Assembly: GCA_905207905.1 (NCBI GenBank)
Contig: CAJLNC010000009.1
Span: forward strand, 1-46,969
Length of the DNA stretch: 46,969 nucleotides
Direction of reading: 5' to 3'
From: an uncultured Lachnospiraceae bacterium
GTDB lineage: Bacteria; Bacillota_A; Clostridia; Lachnospirales; Lachnospiraceae
Part shown: positions 34,482 through 43,277 of the stretch, one piece after another
How the letters are laid out: every line of letters starts with the position of its first letter
How positions within the stretch are numbered: the stretch's first letter is position 1
Notes under the pieces: generated by a model
Seen by the model: only the letters and a program-made list of their open reading frames with translations
Told to the model about the DNA's origin: nothing
Database searches by the model: none
Translations under genes and position numbers: made by a program

Positions 34482-34910
34482 AGTATTTGGCAACGTCTTC
34501 TTTTTTATTTTTGTGCTATAATCTGTACCAGGGAGTTGTATTCGTTTTGACATCATAAAAAGATAAGAATTTACCAAAAGTTTTAAGAATCATTCCATAT
34601 TTACGACACATCTTTTTGGTACACTGTTCTCAGTTGGACAGGGGAGTTTTATTTACCAACAAAAATAACAGGAAGTACTGTTTATACATAACCATACGTG
34701 CCAGAGACGTAATATGTGATGGAGATTGGGAACGCCAAGACGGTTTCCGTCATATGGTTAGTACAGCGCAGGGGCGCTGGTTTATCTGCAGAAGGAAGCA
34801 GACAGACCAGCGCCCTAAACTATGAAGTTCTTTTTGCTATCGCAGCTAAAATTCTTGCTTATGGCAGAACTGTTGCCATTTTGCAGCTGCGTTGGTTTTC
34901 ATTTCATTTC
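34482..34910. other. Intergenic region between convergent units, two strong hairpins
   Basis: No gene is supported here. GGGCGCTGGT at 34772-34781 pairs with ACCAGCGCCC at 34806-34815. CGCAGCT at 34841-34847 pairs with AGCTGCG at 34885-34891, with inner ATGGCA/TGCCAT. Neither has a clean U-tract on either strand, though they sit where converging transcripts should end. The left part is A/T-rich with an isolated TTGACA at 34547. Confidence 0.45.
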
Positions 34911-35336
34911 TTAATGCCCTGCTTTTGCAACGCTGCGCCGCACGGTCAGAAGGATACTGATCAGGCTGATCCCCAGCAGAATGTGGCCAATTCCGGCGAC
35001 ACCGGAAATGGCTGAATTGACAGCGGAAGAAAGTGGGGTATCCAAAACCTGAAGGATCCCGCGAATGAAAAACATAACACCAGTTAAATTCAAACCAATA
35101 TGATATAAGATCAGTGCTCGTCTGGTTTTCACTTCTGTAAAAGCAAAATTTTTTTCCAACAGAAGAAGCAGCAGGAAAAATACCATGCCCAATAGAAAGT
35201 AATGAGTATGTATCACTCCGAGGGTTGTTTTGCCTGAAAAATGATTGAATTTAGTAAATTCTCGATAGAATACGCCCCCGGCCATTGCGAGGATCGCATA
35301 GAACAAAGCTGTATTTATATAATGTTTTGTCTTCAT
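34911..35336 (-). CDS. DUF2871 family membrane protein
   Basis: This 141-residue protein has four hydrophobic segments. The N-terminus (FYAILAMAGGVFYREFTKFN, then TTLGVIHTHYFLLGM) is typical of DUF2871, a small membrane family common in Firmicutes with no assigned biochemical role. It is the last of three membrane-protein genes downstream of a TetR operator, starting 3 bases after its upstream neighbour. Confidence 0.8.
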   Translation of the reverse strand: MKTKHYINTALFYAILAMAGGVFYREFTKFNHFSGKTTLGVIHTHYFLLGMVFFLLLLLLEKNFAFTEVKTRRALILYHIGLNLTGVMFFIRGILQVLDTPLSSAVNSAISGVAGIGHILLGISLISILLTVRRSVAKAGH

Positions 35337-35339
35337 TTT

Positions 35340-36008
35340 TTATGATTGACACTCCTTTTTCATTGCAGAATATCCGATTAATACCGTCCAAACATAGGCG
35401 CAGGTTTTGGGGATCATCAGCATCCCGATCATAGGAACTGCATCTGCCCAAAGTACCACTGGAATGTAAAAACCAAAGCTTAGCACAATGGTCAGCCACA
35501 TCCAGCGAAAGGCTTTGTCTTTTTGTTCTTTTGCACTGCGATAAAATAAAACAATGATCAAAAGTCCCAACAAAGCAAAGGGGATGTTGCGATAGATTCC
35601 CCAAGAAAGCGGCGATTCTGCACTTAACCACTGGTTTTGCGGCATCATGCACAGAACAATCCTTACACCGGCCAGAATATACACGGCGGCGGTTAAGTGA
35701 TGCTGGCCCTGGATCTGATACCGCTGGCGCCAAACATAGTAGAGCAACAGATAGAAAACCGTCATGGTTACAGAGGTAATCCACTTTCCAAGACCTAAGG
35801 GGACGGTATAGTTTTCCAAACCAGTGGTACAAAGAGCGATTGCGCGAGGAACAAGATGAAAAGAATCTCCTGCGCCTAATAGGATGGCCATCCAACCGAA
35901 CAGGCGGAACTGAGGATTTCCCTTGCTTCCGCGGATCATCAGGATTCCAATGGAAATAACGGAAATCAAATAGACCGCATCAAACAGAGTTTCTACGATT
36001 GCTTGCAT
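35340..36008 (-). CDS. Hypothetical seven-helix membrane protein
   Basis: This 222-residue protein has about seven hydrophobic segments and short charged loops. I do not recognise a named family. Conserved-looking features are GAGDSFHLVPRA near residue 45, which puts Asp and His in or near a membrane segment, and YYVWRQRY in the middle. The middle gene of the TetR-linked trio, it starts 17 bases after its upstream neighbour and ends 3 bases before the DUF2871 gene, so all three are probably one transcript. Confidence 0.7.
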   Translation of the reverse strand: MQAIVETLFDAVYLISVISIGILMIRGSKGNPQFRLFGWMAILLGAGDSFHLVPRAIALCTTGLENYTVPLGLGKWITSVTMTVFYLLLYYVWRQRYQIQGQHHLTAAVYILAGVRIVLCMMPQNQWLSAESPLSWGIYRNIPFALLGLLIIVLFYRSAKEQKDKAFRWMWLTIVLSFGFYIPVVLWADAVPMIGMLMIPKTCAYVWTVLIGYSAMKKECQS

Positions 36009-36025
36009 AAATGATTCTCCTTTGT

Positions 36026-36463
36026 TTATGATTTATTTTCTGCTGTGGCAGCGGTTAAAACCGTTTTGCCATAGTTACAGCCAAACAATAATCCTGCTAA
36101 CAAAAGCGAAGCTCCCAGGCCAGTATAGAAGACTGCAATAAACCGTTCTGGTGCCAGCCCGCTTATCCGAAGGCCAATACCGCCAATCATCATCACTGCC
36201 ATAATTATAAATGCTTTTCTATCAAAAAACTTAAGAAAAAAATGCTTTGTTTTCTGATAGGACAGAATCCGGATGGTATGCTTTTTTACCAATTTTCCAA
36301 AGATAAAATATTGAAAAACGCTAAAAACTAATATGGATAGCAGGAAATTCAATATGGTTCGATGCGCAGGATAAGCCATCAAGCCAATGCGAAGGACATT
36401 GAAACCCGCTATGCTCCAGACGAAGCAGGCAAGGAGCAGCAATGTATTCCGTTTAACTTTCAT
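36026..36463 (-). CDS. Hypothetical four-helix membrane protein, first gene of the TetR-linked trio
   Basis: This 145-residue protein has four hydrophobic segments and a Lys/His/Arg-rich cytoplasmic loop (LVKKHTIRILSYQKTKH) between helices 2 and 3. I do not recognise the family. AAGGAGG is well placed before the ATG. Upstream at 36480-36492 lies TGAACATTGTTCA, the same palindrome as at the tetR promoter, so the trio is probably repressed by that regulator. Confidence 0.7.
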   Translation of the reverse strand: MKVKRNTLLLLACFVWSIAGFNVLRIGLMAYPAHRTILNFLLSILVFSVFQYFIFGKLVKKHTIRILSYQKTKHFFLKFFDRKAFIIMAVMMIGGIGLRISGLAPERFIAVFYTGLGASLLLAGLLFGCNYGKTVLTAATAENKS

Positions 36464-36479
36464 GAGGTACCTCCTTTTG

Positions 36480-36492
36480 TGAACATTGTTCA
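36480..36492. promoter_or_regulatory. TetR operator before the membrane-protein trio
   Basis: TGAACATTGTTCA is a perfect 6-1-6 palindrome, identical (on the opposite strand) to the site at 37114-37126 in front of the tetR gene. A clear -35/-10 pair for the trio could not be chosen; TATAGT on the minus strand at 36520-36515 is one candidate -10. Confidence 0.75.
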
Positions 36493-36540
36493 GTTTCGGT
36501 GATAAAAAATCTCCACTATAATTAAAATTAAGTGGAAATT

Positions 36541-37098
36541 TTAATAAATGGTTCTGCGCACGATTTCCAATACCGCTTCCGGATCATATTCCTGACGCAG
36601 AAAAGCGGATAACATCAGGGAAAACAAAACGTTTGCAAATTTCTCCGCTGTGAATTGTTCCGTAAAGGCATGAGCCCGAATATTCCTGTCTTTTTTCAAA
36701 ACAGAACTTAGTTCGTCTAAAATATGCTGCCAGGCCTGCTGCATTTGTTGTTTTCCCTCTGGTTTATCTTTCGGGATAAATCCCAAAGAGTGCAGGGTAA
36801 AAAACCCGGGATACTGTTTACTTCCATATTCCATCCGTTTATACATCCAGATAATGCAGGACAGTGTATCCTGAAACGCGGTTTCCTCCTCCGGACGATG
36901 GAAAATTTCGCACCAGACGCTTTCGACAATGGCCTTTATCAGGGCAGATTTGGAATCAAAATAATTATAAATAGATCCAATGGATACTCCGCAGGCAGCT
37001 GCAACAGATCGGATGTTGACAGAGGCCCAACCCTTCTGCTGCATCAATTGACGACTGATACTCAAAATTTCTTCTTTTGATGTCACAACTGTATTCAT
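36541..37098 (-). CDS. TetR/AcrR family transcriptional regulator
   Basis: This 185-residue repressor-type protein has the N-terminal helix-turn-helix at about residues 24-50 (NIRSVAAACGVSIGSIYNYFDSKSALI), the TetR signature. The C-terminal ligand-binding part is not assignable. GAGGTGAT precedes the ATG. Its promoter carries a TGAACA-A-TGTTCA palindrome and the same palindrome lies before the three membrane genes downstream. It therefore probably represses both itself and the trio until a small molecule binds. Confidence 0.92.
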   Translation of the reverse strand: MNTVVTSKEEILSISRQLMQQKGWASVNIRSVAAACGVSIGSIYNYFDSKSALIKAIVESVWCEIFHRPEEETAFQDTLSCIIWMYKRMEYGSKQYPGFFTLHSLGFIPKDKPEGKQQMQQAWQHILDELSSVLKKDRNIRAHAFTEQFTAEKFANVLFSLMLSAFLRQEYDPEAVLEIVRRTIY

Positions 37099-37113
37099 GC
37101 AATCACCTCAATT

Positions 37114-37154
37114 TGAACAATGTTCATTATATGGAAGACAGGGCATTTTGTCAA
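37114..37154 (-). promoter_or_regulatory. Consensus promoter and operator of the tetR gene
   Basis: On the minus strand TTGACA (37154-37149), a 17-base spacer and TATAAT (37131-37126) form a perfect promoter. The palindrome TGAACAATGTTCA at 37114-37126 abuts the -10 box and covers the likely transcription start, ideal for autorepression. Confidence 0.9.
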
Positions 37155-37251
37155 GGGCCAGCATCGAAGATCGCTTGTCTTTCCCTATAGGGAGGTTTTG
37201 CTTCTGGAAACATTAGAGTGGTGAACGGTGGTATTCACTGGAAAACCATCA

Positions 37252-37280
37252 TTGCGCAAACCAGGGAAACATGGTATGAT
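37252..37280 (+). promoter_or_regulatory. Possible promoter of nagB
   Basis: TTGCGC at 37252-37257 and TATGAT at 37275-37280 have a 17-base spacer. The -10 is good and the -35 weak. GTGAA and TTCAC flank eight bases at about 37221-37238 just upstream and could be an activator or repressor site. Confidence 0.4.
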
Positions 37281-37369
37281 GTTCAGGAAAGATATGGGGC
37301 TGCGGTCGAAGAAAAATCCGGGAGGAAACGGCTCCATGGGAAGCGATCCAAAGGCAAGGGGGAAAAAGA

Positions 37370-38098
37370 ATGGTAAAGATTTATAAGACAAAAGATTATG
37401 AGGCTATGAGCAGAAAAGCAGCTGCGATCATTGCTGCGCAGGTAGTTGCCAAACCGGACAGTGTTCTGGGTCTGGCTACCGGCTCTACACCCATTGGCGC
37501 GTACAAAAAGCTGGTGGAGTGGTATGAGAGCGGAGATCTGGACTTCTCCGAAGTGACCACTGTTAATCTGGACGAGTACAAGGGCCTTCCGGCAGAGAAT
37601 GACCAGAGCTATCGGTATTTTATGAATGACAACCTGTTTGATCATGTGAACATTGATAAGAGCCGTACCTATGTGCCGGACGGAACCGAGCCGGATGCGG
37701 ATAAGGCCTGTAAGGCATACGAGAAGATTGTGGCTTCCGTAGGCGGAGCAGATCTGCAGCTTCTTGGTATGGGACATAACGGACACATTGGCTTCAATGA
37801 GCCGGCAGATGTGTTTGAGAAAGAAACCCACTGTGTCAACCTGGCAGAGAGCACCATTGAAGCCAATAAGAGATTCTTTGCTTCAGCAGAGGATGTGCCC
37901 AGACAGGCGTACACTATGGGAATTGGGACGATTATGAGCGCCAAGAAAATTCTGGTGGTTGTCTCCGGAGCAGACAAGGCAGAGGCAGTGAAGAAAGCTT
38001 TCTTCGGTCCGGTGACCCCTCAGGTTCCGGCATCCATTCTTCAGCTTCACCCGGATGTAACTTTGGTGGCAGATGAGGCAGCTTTGTCCAAAATCTGA
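37370..38098 (+). CDS. nagB: Glucosamine-6-phosphate deaminase
   Basis: It converts glucosamine-6-phosphate to fructose-6-phosphate and ammonia, the last step of N-acetylglucosamine use. At 242 residues it is the usual Gram-positive length. Family motifs are GLATGSTPIGAYKKL, NLDEYKGL (catalytic Asp) and GMGHNGHIGFNEP. AAGGGGGAAAAAG precedes the ATG. nagA lies 419 bases downstream on the same strand, and PTS enzyme I follows, fitting amino-sugar use. Confidence 0.97.
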   Translation: MVKIYKTKDYEAMSRKAAAIIAAQVVAKPDSVLGLATGSTPIGAYKKLVEWYESGDLDFSEVTTVNLDEYKGLPAENDQSYRYFMNDNLFDHVNIDKSRTYVPDGTEPDADKACKAYEKIVASVGGADLQLLGMGHNGHIGFNEPADVFEKETHCVNLAESTIEANKRFFASAEDVPRQAYTMGIGTIMSAKKILVVVSGADKAEAVKKAFFGPVTPQVPASILQLHPDVTLVADEAALSKI

Positions 38099-38517
38099 GA
38101 AGTTCATAAAAAAATATAGTGGCTGCAGTCCTATTGGCTTGGGACAATGGGTAGTTCACTTAGTTTGAGATAGGAGCCTGCGGAGGGGAACTATCCTGGG
38201 ACAGAGTACCGTTTCTGTTGCGGGGCAGTTTCATTCCCGGGCTTTTCTTTTGCTGTGGGAAAGACATTTTTTTCCGTTCGATAGCATCAGTGCACAAGAG
38301 GCGTATTGTCCCCTGTACACTGATGCTAGCTTTACAGTAGAAAACCAAGAAGGACAGCTATGGGCGGGAATTGCGTTCCAAGGGCTGGTGAATGGGCAGA
38401 TTTGCGGAGATAATCCTATAGGACGGGAATTATGCTTCCCAGGCTGGCACAGCGGCGGATCGGAAAAATGCGGGACAAACCATTCCGCTGCAGTAAAATT
38501 ATGAAAGCAGGTGGAAT
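38099..38517 (+). other. 419-base gap between nagB and nagA with inverted and direct repeats
   Basis: AGCATCAGTG and CACTGATGCT form an inverted repeat at about 38284-38329. A 27-base imperfect direct repeat starts at 38362 and 38421 (GGGCGGGAATT and GGACGGGAATT, each running to CTGG). An 84-codon frame at 38250-38504 lacks a ribosome site and looks non-coding. The gap may hold a separate nagA promoter or a degenerated gene remnant. Confidence 0.4.
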
Positions 38518-39684
38518 ATGAAAAAGTATAAGATTGAACATGGACTGGTATTTACGGACAAGTATTGTTTTGAACCAAAAACGCTGTACGTTGCAGGAGA
38601 AAAGCTGGTGACGGAGGAGGCGTATTCCGTGCTGGAGGGACCGGAGGAGCTGGTAGACGCCTCCGGCCGGTATGTGGTACCGGGATTGACAGACGTGCAT
38701 TTTCACGGCTGCATGGGATATGACTGCTGCGACGGCACAGTGGAAGCATTCCGGAATATTGCAGCCTATGAGGGAAGACAGGGAGTGACTACAATTACTC
38801 CGGCTACCATGACTATGCCGGAGGAGGTGCTGATGAAGGTAGCCCATGCGGCAGCAGCGTATTCTGCCGAGTATGAGGGGGAAGGGCGGCAGCCTCAGGG
38901 GGCTGTCCTGGCAGGTCTGTACATGGAAGGGCCTTTTATCTGCCATGCAAAAAAAGGCGCCCAGAATGGAGCATATATTCAGAAGGCCAGTAAAGCTTTG
39001 GTGGAACGTCTCCAGGAAGCATCGGGAAATAAATTTAAGACCGTGGTGGTAGCTCCGGAGACGGAAGGAACTTTGGATTTTATTCGGGAGATGGCAGGGC
39101 AGATTAATATTTCCCTGGGGCATACCACCACCGACTATGATACGGCTGTGAAGGCCATGGAGGCAGGTGCCTGTGAACTGACCCATCTGTACAATGCAAT
39201 GCCGCCCTACAATCATCGAAATCCAGGGCCGATTGCGGCAGCAGCAGATTTCCCCCACTGCAGGGTGGAGCTGATATGCGACGGCGTACATATCCACCCT
39301 GCGGTGGTGCGCACTACTTTTAAAATCTTTGGGGATGACAGGATCCTGATGATCAGCGACAGCATGGAGGCAGCAGGACTGGAGGACGGCTCCTATGAGC
39401 TGGGGGGCCAGAAGGTGATCGTAAAGGGAAACCGGGCAGTTTTGGAGAGCGGTACGCTGGCCGGGTCTGTAACCAATCTTATGGGATGCGTGCGTACAGC
39501 GGTGCAGCAAATGGGCATTCCTCTTTCCAGCGCCATCAAATGTGCGGCAGTGAATCCGGCCAAGGCGGTGGGAATCTACGATCGGTACGGGAGCCTGACA
39601 CCGGGCAAATATGCTAATGTGGTGCTGTTGAATCAGGATATTCAGGCAGAGATGGTCTTTGTCCATGGAGCCAAGCTGTCATAG
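38518..39684 (+). CDS. nagA: N-acetylglucosamine-6-phosphate deacetylase
   Basis: It removes acetate from N-acetylglucosamine-6-phosphate, giving the substrate of NagB. The 388-residue amidohydrolase fold shows the expected metal and substrate motifs in order: PGLTDVHFHG, YMEGPF, LGHTTTDYD, HLYNAMPPYNHRNPG, CDGVHIHP, and the catalytic Asp in MISDSMEAAG. AGGTGG precedes the ATG. Its stop codon overlaps the first unit of a tandem repeat. Confidence 0.96.
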   Translation: MKKYKIEHGLVFTDKYCFEPKTLYVAGEKLVTEEAYSVLEGPEELVDASGRYVVPGLTDVHFHGCMGYDCCDGTVEAFRNIAAYEGRQGVTTITPATMTMPEEVLMKVAHAAAAYSAEYEGEGRQPQGAVLAGLYMEGPFICHAKKGAQNGAYIQKASKALVERLQEASGNKFKTVVVAPETEGTLDFIREMAGQINISLGHTTTDYDTAVKAMEAGACELTHLYNAMPPYNHRNPGPIAAAADFPHCRVELICDGVHIHPAVVRTTFKIFGDDRILMISDSMEAAGLEDGSYELGGQKVIVKGNRAVLESGTLAGSVTNLMGCVRTAVQQMGIPLSSAIKCAAVNPAKAVGIYDRYGSLTPGKYANVVLLNQDIQAEMVFVHGAKLS

Positions 39685-39803
39685 CGCTTTACGGCAGTGT
39701 ATTTATTTGCAGGAGCAGCTACAGCGCTTTGCGGCAGCGTTTTTCATTTGCGGGAGCAGCTACAGCGCTTTGCGGTAGCGTTTTCATTTGCGGGAACAGC
39801 GTA
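39683..39803 (+). repeat. Three tandem 40-41 bp repeats behind nagA
   Basis: Three units begin AGCGCTTTACGG (39683), AGCGCTTTGCGG (39723) and AGCGCTTTGCGG (39764). Each continues with a T-rich middle and GCRGGARCAGC. Units 2 and 3 differ at only a few bases; unit 1 is more diverged. Each unit can fold a small CGCT/AGCG hairpin. The array starts within the nagA stop codon and ends about 100 bases before ptsI. Confidence 0.85.
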
Positions 39804-39901
39804 ACGCTTCAGGCAGTATCCTGGTATTTACGGCAGAATTTTTTTGATCGGAGTTGTCCATACTATAAGTTGAATATAGGAGAAGGAGCGTTTGCGGTGA
39901 A

Positions 39902-41518
39902 ATGATGGAGATTTTAGAAGGAAGAGCGATCAGCAGAGGGATTGCCATAGGGACCCTGTTTTTTTATTCCAGGAATGCAAAACAGGTGAAACGCTGCAAA
40001 GTGGAGAATCCGGAAGCAGAGCTTGCCAGATATGACCAGGCAGTGGGCAGGGCTGTGGAAGAGCTGGAGGAATTGTACCAGAAGGCGTTAAAAGAGGTGG
40101 GGGCGGTTCACGCAGAAATTTTTCAGGCTCACATTCTGATGCTGGAGGATGAGGACTACCGGGATACCGTAAAAAACAGGATTCTGTCCCAGAAAGTCAA
40201 TGCGGAATATGCGGTAGCTGCTGCAGGAGATCAGTTTGCCAATCTGTTTCGGCAGATGGAGGATGCGTATTTTCAGGCCAGGGCAGCAGATGTGCTGGAT
40301 GTGACCGAGCGGGTGGTGGCTTTGCTTCTGGGAGAGCGGGGAGTCAAGATGCTTCCGGAGTTTCCATGTATTCTGGCGGCGGAGGATCTGGCTCCCAGCG
40401 AGACGGTGCAGATGGATAAGAGCAGGCTTTTAGGATTTATCACCAGAGCAGGTTCCGGGAATTCGCACACAGCCATATTGGCCAGAAATATGGAACTTCC
40501 GGCAATTTCCGGTATCCCGGTTTCACCGGAATGGAACGGAAAGACGGCGGTGGTAGATGGAGAGACGGGGAGGCTGCTTCTGGATCCGGATCCCGAGACT
40601 TTGCAGAAGATGAAAGAGAAGCAGAAGCAGCAGCACAGGCAGAAGGAGCTGCTGCAGAAATATCGAGGCAAGGAAAGCGTGACAGCATCAGGAAAACGGA
40701 TACATCTTTACGCCAATGTAGGAGAACTCACAGATCTTGTGAGCGTTCTGGAAAATGATGCAGAGGGCATCGGTCTGTTCCGCAGCGAATTCCTTTATCT
40801 GGAAAAGAAGCAGTTTCCCACAGAGGAGGAGCAGTTTCAGGCGTATAAGACTGTGGGAGAGACAATGGCCGGGAAAAAGGTGATCATCCGCACTCTGGAT
40901 ATAGGGGCAGACAAGCAGGCTGACTATTTTAATCTGAAGCAGGAAGAGAATCCGGCTATGGGATATCGGGGGATCCGCATCTGCTTAGAGCAGCCGGAGA
41001 TTTTTAAGACCCAGCTGCGTGCCATCTTTAGAGCCGGTGTTTACGGAAATCTTTCGGTAATGTATCCTATGATTACTTCTCTCTGGGAAGTGCAGCAGAT
41101 CAAACAGATCGTCCGGGAGGTGCAGAAGGAGCTTGAAGATGCAGGGATTCCATGGAAGGAACTGGAGCAGGGCATCATGATCGAGACTCCGGCAGCTGCC
41201 CTGATCAGCGAGGAACTTGCCGGGGAGGTAGACTTTTTCAGCCTTGGAACCAATGATCTGACGCAGTACATCTTGGCTGTTGATAGACAGAATGAATGCT
41301 TGGAGCGGTTTTATGATCCCTATCATCCTGCTTTGCTGCGTTTGATTTCTCAGGTGACAGAAAACGGACATCGGGGCGGCTGTTGGGTGGGGATCTGCGG
41401 AGAGCTGGCCGGAGATCTTTCTATGACGGAAACCTTTGTCCGCATGGGGATTGATGAGCTTTCCGTCTCTCCTTCCATGGTATTGCCTGTAAGAAAGCAG
41501 ATCAGTGAGATGGAGTAG
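39902..41518 (+). CDS. ptsI: Phosphoenolpyruvate-protein phosphotransferase (PTS enzyme I)
   Basis: It takes phosphate from PEP and passes it to HPr, the first step of sugar uptake by the PTS. The 538 residues fit the usual length of about 540-575. The active-site His lies in GSGNSHTAILARNMELPAI. The PEP-binding C-terminal domain has DIGADKQADYF, NPAMGYRGIRI and FFSLGTNDLTQYILAVDR, then ICGELAGD. The GDK-type loop reads GAD instead of the more common GGD. No ptsH or enzyme II gene is adjacent. The ribosome site (GAAGGAG) is 13 bases from the ATG. Confidence 0.95.
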   Translation: MMEILEGRAISRGIAIGTLFFYSRNAKQVKRCKVENPEAELARYDQAVGRAVEELEELYQKALKEVGAVHAEIFQAHILMLEDEDYRDTVKNRILSQKVNAEYAVAAAGDQFANLFRQMEDAYFQARAADVLDVTERVVALLLGERGVKMLPEFPCILAAEDLAPSETVQMDKSRLLGFITRAGSGNSHTAILARNMELPAISGIPVSPEWNGKTAVVDGETGRLLLDPDPETLQKMKEKQKQQHRQKELLQKYRGKESVTASGKRIHLYANVGELTDLVSVLENDAEGIGLFRSEFLYLEKKQFPTEEEQFQAYKTVGETMAGKKVIIRTLDIGADKQADYFNLKQEENPAMGYRGIRICLEQPEIFKTQLRAIFRAGVYGNLSVMYPMITSLWEVQQIKQIVREVQKELEDAGIPWKELEQGIMIETPAAALISEELAGEVDFFSLGTNDLTQYILAVDRQNECLERFYDPYHPALLRLISQVTENGHRGGCWVGICGELAGDLSMTETFVRMGIDELSVSPSMVLPVRKQISEME

Positions 41519-41579
41519 TCTTAAAACGGTAGCGGTATCTGGATACGCGAGATTCATTCCTCAGCTTTGTCATGATTTC

Positions 41580-41608
41580 TTGACAATAAAAATTCATTTT
41601 GTTATAGT
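41580..41608 (+). promoter_or_regulatory. Promoter of the second MATE gene
   Basis: TTGACA at 41580-41585 and TATAGT at 41603-41608 have a 17-base spacer. Transcription should begin near 41615, leaving a short leader before the ATG at 41638. Confidence 0.88.
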
Positions 41609-41637
41609 TGGAACGTGAATTTACGGAGGATGAGAAA

Positions 41638-43026
41638 ATGAGTGAAGAGAGAGTGAGATCCCAGCCCCGGGAGAATAAAATGGGGGTAATGCCAGTAGGA
41701 CGTTTGCTGGCAGGGATGGCGGTGCCCATGATGATTTCCATGCTGGTGCAGGCCTTTTACAATGTGGTTGACAGTATTTTTGTTGCAAAAATCAGTGAAA
41801 ATGCGCTGAATGCCGTATCGCTGGCCTTTCCGCTGCAAAATTTGATGATCGCTGTGGCAGGAGGTACGGCAGTGGGTATGAATGCCCTGCTCTCCAGAGC
41901 CCTGGGAGCCAAAGATGAGAAAACCGTTTCCAGCGCAGCCAACACAGGCATCATTCTTACCCTGTGCAGTTTCGGCCTGTTTGCGCTGATTGGCATCTTT
42001 TTGTCAAGGCCGTTTTTTGAAGTGCAGACTAATGTTGCGGAGATCGTGGACTATGGAACCTCCTATGCCACCATCTGCCTTGGGCTGTCCATTGGACTTT
42101 TCAGTCAGTTTTGTTTTGAACGTCTGCTTCAGTCCACAGGAAAGACCAGTCTTGCTATGTGTACCCAGCTTTTGGGCGCAATCATCAACATTATCCTGGA
42201 TCCTATTTTGATATTTGGTTACTTTGGTTTTCCAAGAATGGAAGTTGCGGGAGCGGCTGCCGCTACGGTGGCTGGACAGATTATTGCCGCCATTGCAGCA
42301 ATCCTCGTGAATATGAAGTACAACCATGAGATCCATCTTCATCTTGGAAAGGTGCGCTGGAGTACGGCGGCAGCCAAAGAGATCTACCGGGTAGGTTTTC
42401 CTTCCATCATTATGCAGTGCATTGGGTCGGTTATGACCTTTGGCATGAACCGGATTTTGATCTCCTTTACGACTACGGCAACTGCAGTGTTTGGAGCTTA
42501 CTTTAAGCTTCAGAGCTTTATCTTTATGCCCATATTCGGTCTGAACAATGGGATGGTGCCAATCATTGCTTACAATTACGGTGCCCGCAGGCCGGAGCGG
42601 GTGAAAAAGACTATCCGCCTTACCATCCTAACTGCAGTTTCTATTATGACGGTAGGATTTATTGCCTTTGAGCTGATACCGGGGATCCTGCTGTCCTTTT
42701 TCAGCGCATCAGACCATATGCTCTCCATTGGTATTCCGGCTCTGCGGATCATTGCCTTTCATTTTTTGCTGGCAGGTTTCAACATTATTGCCGGATCGGT
42801 CTGCCAGGCCATTGGGAATCCCGTGTACAGCCTGATTGTTTCTGTGTGCCGTCAGCTGTTGGTGCTTCTTCCCGCAGCCTGGATTTTATCCCGTTTTGGA
42901 CAGCTGGAGCTGGTATGGCTTTCCTTCCCCATTTCGGAGGTGGTCGCCTTGATTTTAAGCGCAGTGTTCTTAAAGAAAACCATGAAGATGGCAGATAAGG
43001 CTATGGAGGCAGAGGGAAGGATATAA
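41638..43026 (+). CDS. MATE-family efflux transporter
   Basis: This 462-residue, twelve-helix membrane protein has the family blocks LVQAFYNVVDSIFVAKI, GGTAVGMNALLSRALGAKDE, LGAIINIILDPILIFGYFG and NNGMVPIIAYNYGARRPERV. The start at 41638 has GGAGG at 41625-41629; a TTG ten codons earlier at 41608 falls on the -10 box and is excluded. It is monocistronic by context and distinct in sequence from the other two MATE proteins of the window. The substrate is unknown. Confidence 0.93.
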   Translation: MSEERVRSQPRENKMGVMPVGRLLAGMAVPMMISMLVQAFYNVVDSIFVAKISENALNAVSLAFPLQNLMIAVAGGTAVGMNALLSRALGAKDEKTVSSAANTGIILTLCSFGLFALIGIFLSRPFFEVQTNVAEIVDYGTSYATICLGLSIGLFSQFCFERLLQSTGKTSLAMCTQLLGAIINIILDPILIFGYFGFPRMEVAGAAAATVAGQIIAAIAAILVNMKYNHEIHLHLGKVRWSTAAAKEIYRVGFPSIIMQCIGSVMTFGMNRILISFTTTATAVFGAYFKLQSFIFMPIFGLNNGMVPIIAYNYGARRPERVKKTIRLTILTAVSIMTVGFIAFELIPGILLSFFSASDHMLSIGIPALRIIAFHFLLAGFNIIAGSVCQAIGNPVYSLIVSVCRQLLVLLPAAWILSRFGQLELVWLSFPISEVVALILSAVFLKKTMKMADKAMEAEGRI

Positions 43027-43107
43027 AATGGAATTTATCTCATCAGGCGGCGCTTCTTGTTTCTGATTAAGCGAAATTTGGGCGCAGAGTGAAATGAGGA
43101 AAATTCA

Positions 43108-43136
43108 TTGACAAATCAATGGCAAGATGGTATAGT
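43108..43136 (+). promoter_or_regulatory. Promoter of the riboswitch-like leader
   Basis: TTGACA at 43108-43113 and TATAGT at 43131-43136 have a 17-base spacer. Transcription should start just before the structured leader at 43150. Confidence 0.88.
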
Positions 43137-43149
43137 ACATTCCAAGCAA

Positions 43150-43277
43150 ATAAGAGGGAGTAGCTGAACATCCGGAAGGATGGTTTTGAAACCGACATCC
43201 GATGCCGAGAGGCGTCCGTATCAAATGAGATAGCAAGACTTTTATTGTGGCAGTTGTCATGATAAAAGTCTTTTTTG
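43150..43277 (+). promoter_or_regulatory. Probable manganese riboswitch (yybP-ykoY type) with terminator
   Basis: AAGAGGGAGTAGC at the 5' side recalls the conserved GGGGAGUAG of the yybP-ykoY class. After two hairpins (CATCCGGAAGGATG, GGTTTTGAAACC) and a GCC-GAGA-GGC stem, the segment ends AGCAAGACTTTTATTG, also typical. That last piece is the left arm (43235-43245) of a terminator whose right arm ATAAAAGTCTT (43262-43272) is followed by Ts. The overall design is certain to be an attenuator-type leader; the Mn2+ class rests on recalled consensus. Confidence 0.6.

Noticed and set aside
34616..34825. A 69-codon frame in the convergent gap
   Set aside because: It has no ribosome site, spans a strong hairpin and resembles no protein family.
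38250..38504. An 84-codon frame between nagB and nagA
   Set aside because: No ribosome site is present, and the frame crosses both the inverted and the direct repeats. It remains possible only as a gene remnant.
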